From Bacteroidales bacterium (lineage in GTDB: Bacteria > Bacteroidota > Bacteroidia > Bacteroidales > JAIOZK01), in the NCBI GenBank assembly GCA_021738625.1, contig JAIPBS010000004.1, forward strand, positions 62,001 through 126,000: DNA of 64,000 nucleotides. The letters run 5' to 3'. The notes beneath the pieces are model-generated. The model was not told the DNA's origin. It saw only the letters and a list, made by a program, of their open reading frames with translations, and did no database searches. Below, one piece after another: positions 61,799 to 64,000 of the stretch (position 1 is its first letter; every line of letters starts with the position of its first letter). A program made the position numbers and the translations under genes.

Positions 61799-62896
61799 TT
61801 ACCGGTATATGTTCTGATCATCAAGCGCCCGCTGATATTTTCGTGCGTTCAGGTTGTGCTGGTTCAGGTTTTTGCTGAACACATGATAGCCTGAGAGGTC
61901 ATCCTTCGCGCAGAAATAAAAATAGCTGTGATCGTCGTAATTCAAAACAGCGTCGATGGAGGATATTGAAGGCAGGCAGATGGGACCGGGAGGAAGCCCG
62001 CCGTATTTATAGGTATTGTACGGAGATTCGATTTCCTTGTCGCGTTTCAGCACCCTTCTGATCTCTTCATCTCCCATTTGGTATTCAAGGATGTATTTGA
62101 GCGTGGGGTCGGCCTGTAACAACCAGCCGCGGGTGAGTCGGTTCATATAAACACCTGCAATTTCATCCTTTTCTTCTTCCTTGTTGGTTTCCTTTTCTAC
62201 GATGGAAGCCAGGGTGACGATCTCAGGTATGCTTAATTCAAGTTCTTTTGCTTTGCTTTTCCGCCCTTCACTCCAAAACTTATTGTATTCGCGTTGCATG
62301 CGTTCGATGAATTCATCTGCACCGGTGGTCCAGTAAAACTCGTAGGTGTTGGGGATGAACAGGCTGGCAGCGGTTTCGGGTTGCAGGTTGTATTTGCTCA
62401 ATAAAGCCGAATCTTTTAAAAGCCCAATGAGTGTGGCTGAATCCAGTTCAAGTTGAAGGCTCACTTTTCCGGCAAGTTCTTCCAGGGTATTGATGTTGTT
62501 AAATACTACCTGTACGGGAGTCTGTTTACCAGCCCGCAGCATATTGATCAGGTCGTTGTTATTCATGCCTTGTTCGATCACATAATGCCCGGGTTTGATG
62601 TTGGCAGGATATTCTTTTTGTTTGGCCAGCCATTCAAAGTTTCTCCTGTTTACAATCATACCGTTTGAGTACAATATAGATTTTACCTCATTAAAATCCG
62701 TTCCGTGCGGAATGTAAACCGACACTTCTTCCTTTTCGCCAAGCCATACATTGGGGTGGTACATCACACGGTAAAGCATATACCCGACAACCAATGCTAC
62801 AAGGATCAAAAAAAGTAAAGTGAATAAAATAAATTTTTGAAGTTTCGTTTTTTTTCTTCTTTTCCTGCCGGAATATCTGGGATGATAATATGCCAT
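61799..62896 (-). CDS. mltG: Endolytic murein transglycosylase MltG
   Basis: The 365-residue protein has a Lys/Arg-rich N-terminus and one membrane helix (ILFTLLFLILVALVVGYMLY). A LysM-like subdomain is followed by the YceG catalytic domain with the key Glu in ASIVEKETNKEEEKDEIAGV and the YGGLPPGPICLPSISSIDAV region. It cuts nascent peptidoglycan strands and limits their length. The gene order dapF, GNAT, mltG, DUF2279, all on the minus strand with small gaps, suggests an operon. Confidence 0.94.
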   Translation of the reverse strand: MAYYHPRYSGRKRRKKTKLQKFILFTLLFLILVALVVGYMLYRVMYHPNVWLGEKEEVSVYIPHGTDFNEVKSILYSNGMIVNRRNFEWLAKQKEYPANIKPGHYVIEQGMNNNDLINMLRAGKQTPVQVVFNNINTLEELAGKVSLQLELDSATLIGLLKDSALLSKYNLQPETAASLFIPNTYEFYWTTGADEFIERMQREYNKFWSEGRKSKAKELELSIPEIVTLASIVEKETNKEEEKDEIAGVYMNRLTRGWLLQADPTLKYILEYQMGDEEIRRVLKRDKEIESPYNTYKYGGLPPGPICLPSISSIDAVLNYDDHSYFYFCAKDDLSGYHVFSKNLNQHNLNARKYQRALDDQNIYR

Positions 62897-62902
62897 AATT
62901 AC

Positions 62903-63424
62903 TTACTTGTTTATCAATTGATACATGAGTTCGTCTTGCCAGTTGTTGTTTTTTCTTATCCAGTCTCTTTTCTTTCCTGCTAAAACAAAATTAAAGTTCT
63001 CGAACAATTTGATGCTTATCCGATTGTCGGCTGCAATATTACAAAAGAGTTGATGCAGGTTCAATACATCGAAAGCATAGCTGATAATCATTTCCAGGGC
63101 TTCGGATGCCAGCTTTTGTTTGCGTGATTCTGCTGTAATAAAAACGCCTACTCCGGCTCGTGCATGAACAGGATCATATTCAAAGAGATCAATGTTTCCA
63201 ATGGTTAGTCGAACACCATCTTTTTTCTGGTCGATCATGAATCGGGCCTGCTTTTGGCTTGCAATATCTTTTTCTGCATTCAGCACATATTGTTCAAGAT
63301 CGAAGCGGGAAAAAGGCTGGTTGGTATTGCTGTATGTCCATGATTCCCTGTCGTTTTCCCAACGGTACAACAACTCAACATCAGCAGGTTCCGGTGCACG
63401 CAGTATTAAATGTTCTGATTCCAT
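62903..63424 (-). CDS. GNAT-family N-acetyltransferase (RimJ/RimL-like)
   Basis: The 173-residue protein is a single GNAT domain: start LILRAPEPADVELLYRWEND, acetyl-CoA region GVGVFITAESRKQKLASEAL, and NIAADNRISIKLFENFNFV. It transfers an acetyl group to an amine, perhaps on a protein or small molecule; the substrate is unknown. It lies 3 bases after dapF and 6 bases before mltG. Confidence 0.87.
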   Translation of the reverse strand: MESEHLILRAPEPADVELLYRWENDRESWTYSNTNQPFSRFDLEQYVLNAEKDIASQKQARFMIDQKKDGVRLTIGNIDLFEYDPVHARAGVGVFITAESRKQKLASEALEMIISYAFDVLNLHQLFCNIAADNRISIKLFENFNFVLAGKKRDWIRKNNNWQDELMYQLINK

Positions 63425-63427
63425 AAT

Positions 63428-64000
63428 TTATATTTCAATGCTTCCCTCAAATATAAATTCAGCCGGTCCTTCCAGCCAAATATTATAAAATAGATCTCCC
63501 TCTTTTTGCCAGGAAACTGTCAAAACTCCTCCTTTTGTTTTAATAACCTGATTTCCTGATGTTTTATTGCTTTGCAGTCCAATTGCCAATGCAACTGCAG
63601 TAACCCCCGTGCCACAGGAAAGCGTTTCATTTTCCACACCTCTTTCATAGGTTCTCATGTGGATTTGGTCGCTTTTCATGCCGATGAAGTTCACATTGGT
63701 GCCATTCGGAAACAGTGAACTGTTGTTTCTTATCCTGCGGCCTTCATTAAAAACATCTGTTTTTTCGATATCGTCTAAAAAAATAAGATAGTGGGGCGAG
63801 CCGGTGTCGATAAAATAATTTCCATCAATTATTTTTATTTCCGCAACATCGTTCATTTTTAATCTGACGATGGCTTTACTGTGATCGTGTGCTATGATGT
63901 TCGCCTTATGGATTCCGTCGATTGCTTCGAAAGTGATTTTCTGTTGAGCAACCATATTGCATAGCAGGGCATGAAAGGCAATACAACGGCCGCCGTTTCC
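63428..64000 (-). CDS. dapF: Diaminopimelate epimerase, N-terminus outside window
   Basis: The frame runs out of the window on the right. The last visible residues before the internal Met are GNGGRCIAFHALLCN, which hold the first catalytic Cys. The second catalytic Cys is in ETLSCGTGVTAVALAIGL. About 80 N-terminal residues are missing. It converts LL- to meso-diaminopimelate for lysine and peptidoglycan, in line with mltG nearby. Confidence 0.92.
   Translation of the reverse strand, partial: GNGGRCIAFHALLCNMVAQQKITFEAIDGIHKANIIAHDHSKAIVRLKMNDVAEIKIIDGNYFIDTGSPHYLIFLDDIEKTDVFNEGRRIRNNSSLFPNGTNVNFIGMKSDQIHMRTYERGVENETLSCGTGVTAVALAIGLQSNKTSGNQVIKTKGGVLTVSWQKEGDLFYNIWLEGPAEFIFEGSIEI

Overview
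The window looks like a chromosomal segment of a Bacteroidota bacterium, probably a Bacteroidales/Marinilabiliales-type organism capable of anaerobic respiration. Supporting signs are repeated TAnnTTTG -7 promoter elements with little Shine-Dalgarno signal, PorT-like outer-membrane barrels, a FISUMP-domain protein, a FlgD-like (type IX secretion style) domain, DUF4143 ATPases, a chlamydia/Bacteroidetes-type V-ATPase operon with DUF2764, and a UbiE/MenG methyltransferase. No rRNA, tRNA or CRISPR array was seen.

Layout. 1-6.6 kb: housekeeping and metabolic genes (FAH-family hydrolase, DnaQ-like exonuclease, 2-oxoacid dehydrogenase E2, divergent Nramp-like transporter, haem-binding protein, ubiE) and a barrel gene truncated by a 139-bp inverted-repeat element. 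6.6-8.3 kb: an ATP-cone/Mrr-type nuclease gene bracketed by arrays of an 11-bp repeat. 8.3-12.2 kb: a DMSO-reductase-type operon (dmsABC). 14-29.3 kb: a long minus-strand block for nitrate respiration and nitrosative stress: ferredoxin, cupin, membrane-anchored dihaem cytochrome c, narGHJI, narK, RIC iron-sulfur repair protein, Rrf2 regulator, dihydrofolate reductase, DUF438/hemerythrin/PAS protein, DUF1858-DUF2249 protein and PepSY membrane protein. 29.5-37.0 kb: a compact V-type ATPase operon (E, DUF2764, A, B, D, I, K) whose K subunit carries Na+-binding-type residues. 37-47 kb: accessory region with two AAA/DUF4143 ATPases, a 193-bp repeat pair around the first, a decayed HepT-like gene next to the second, two multi-pass membrane proteins, and FISUMP and FlgD-domain surface proteins. 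47-64 kb: Rrf2, a metal exporter, UspA, a fused glycosyltransferase, an IS3-type remnant, aroE, DUF368, TPR proteins, glmM, an orphan HigA antitoxin, recR, mltG, dapF and others.

How the genes fit together. The organism could oxidise menaquinol with nitrate (Nar) or an S-/N-oxide (Dms). It could import nitrate and export nitrite (NarK), and repair or sense NO damage (RIC, Rrf2, DUF438-HHE-PAS). The V-ATPase could couple an ion gradient, perhaps Na+, to ATP.

The most unusual content is intergenic. There are exactly 11-bp-phased tandem arrays at five loci plus a two-unit trace, degenerate heptanucleotide arrays at many gene ends, a 139/140-bp hairpin-ended element family, a 193-bp inverted-repeat element pair and a 60-bp REP-like family. 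Three accessory genes (nuclease, HigA, AAA/DUF4143) each sit between two same-orientation copies of a repeat, which suggests a cassette-like arrangement.
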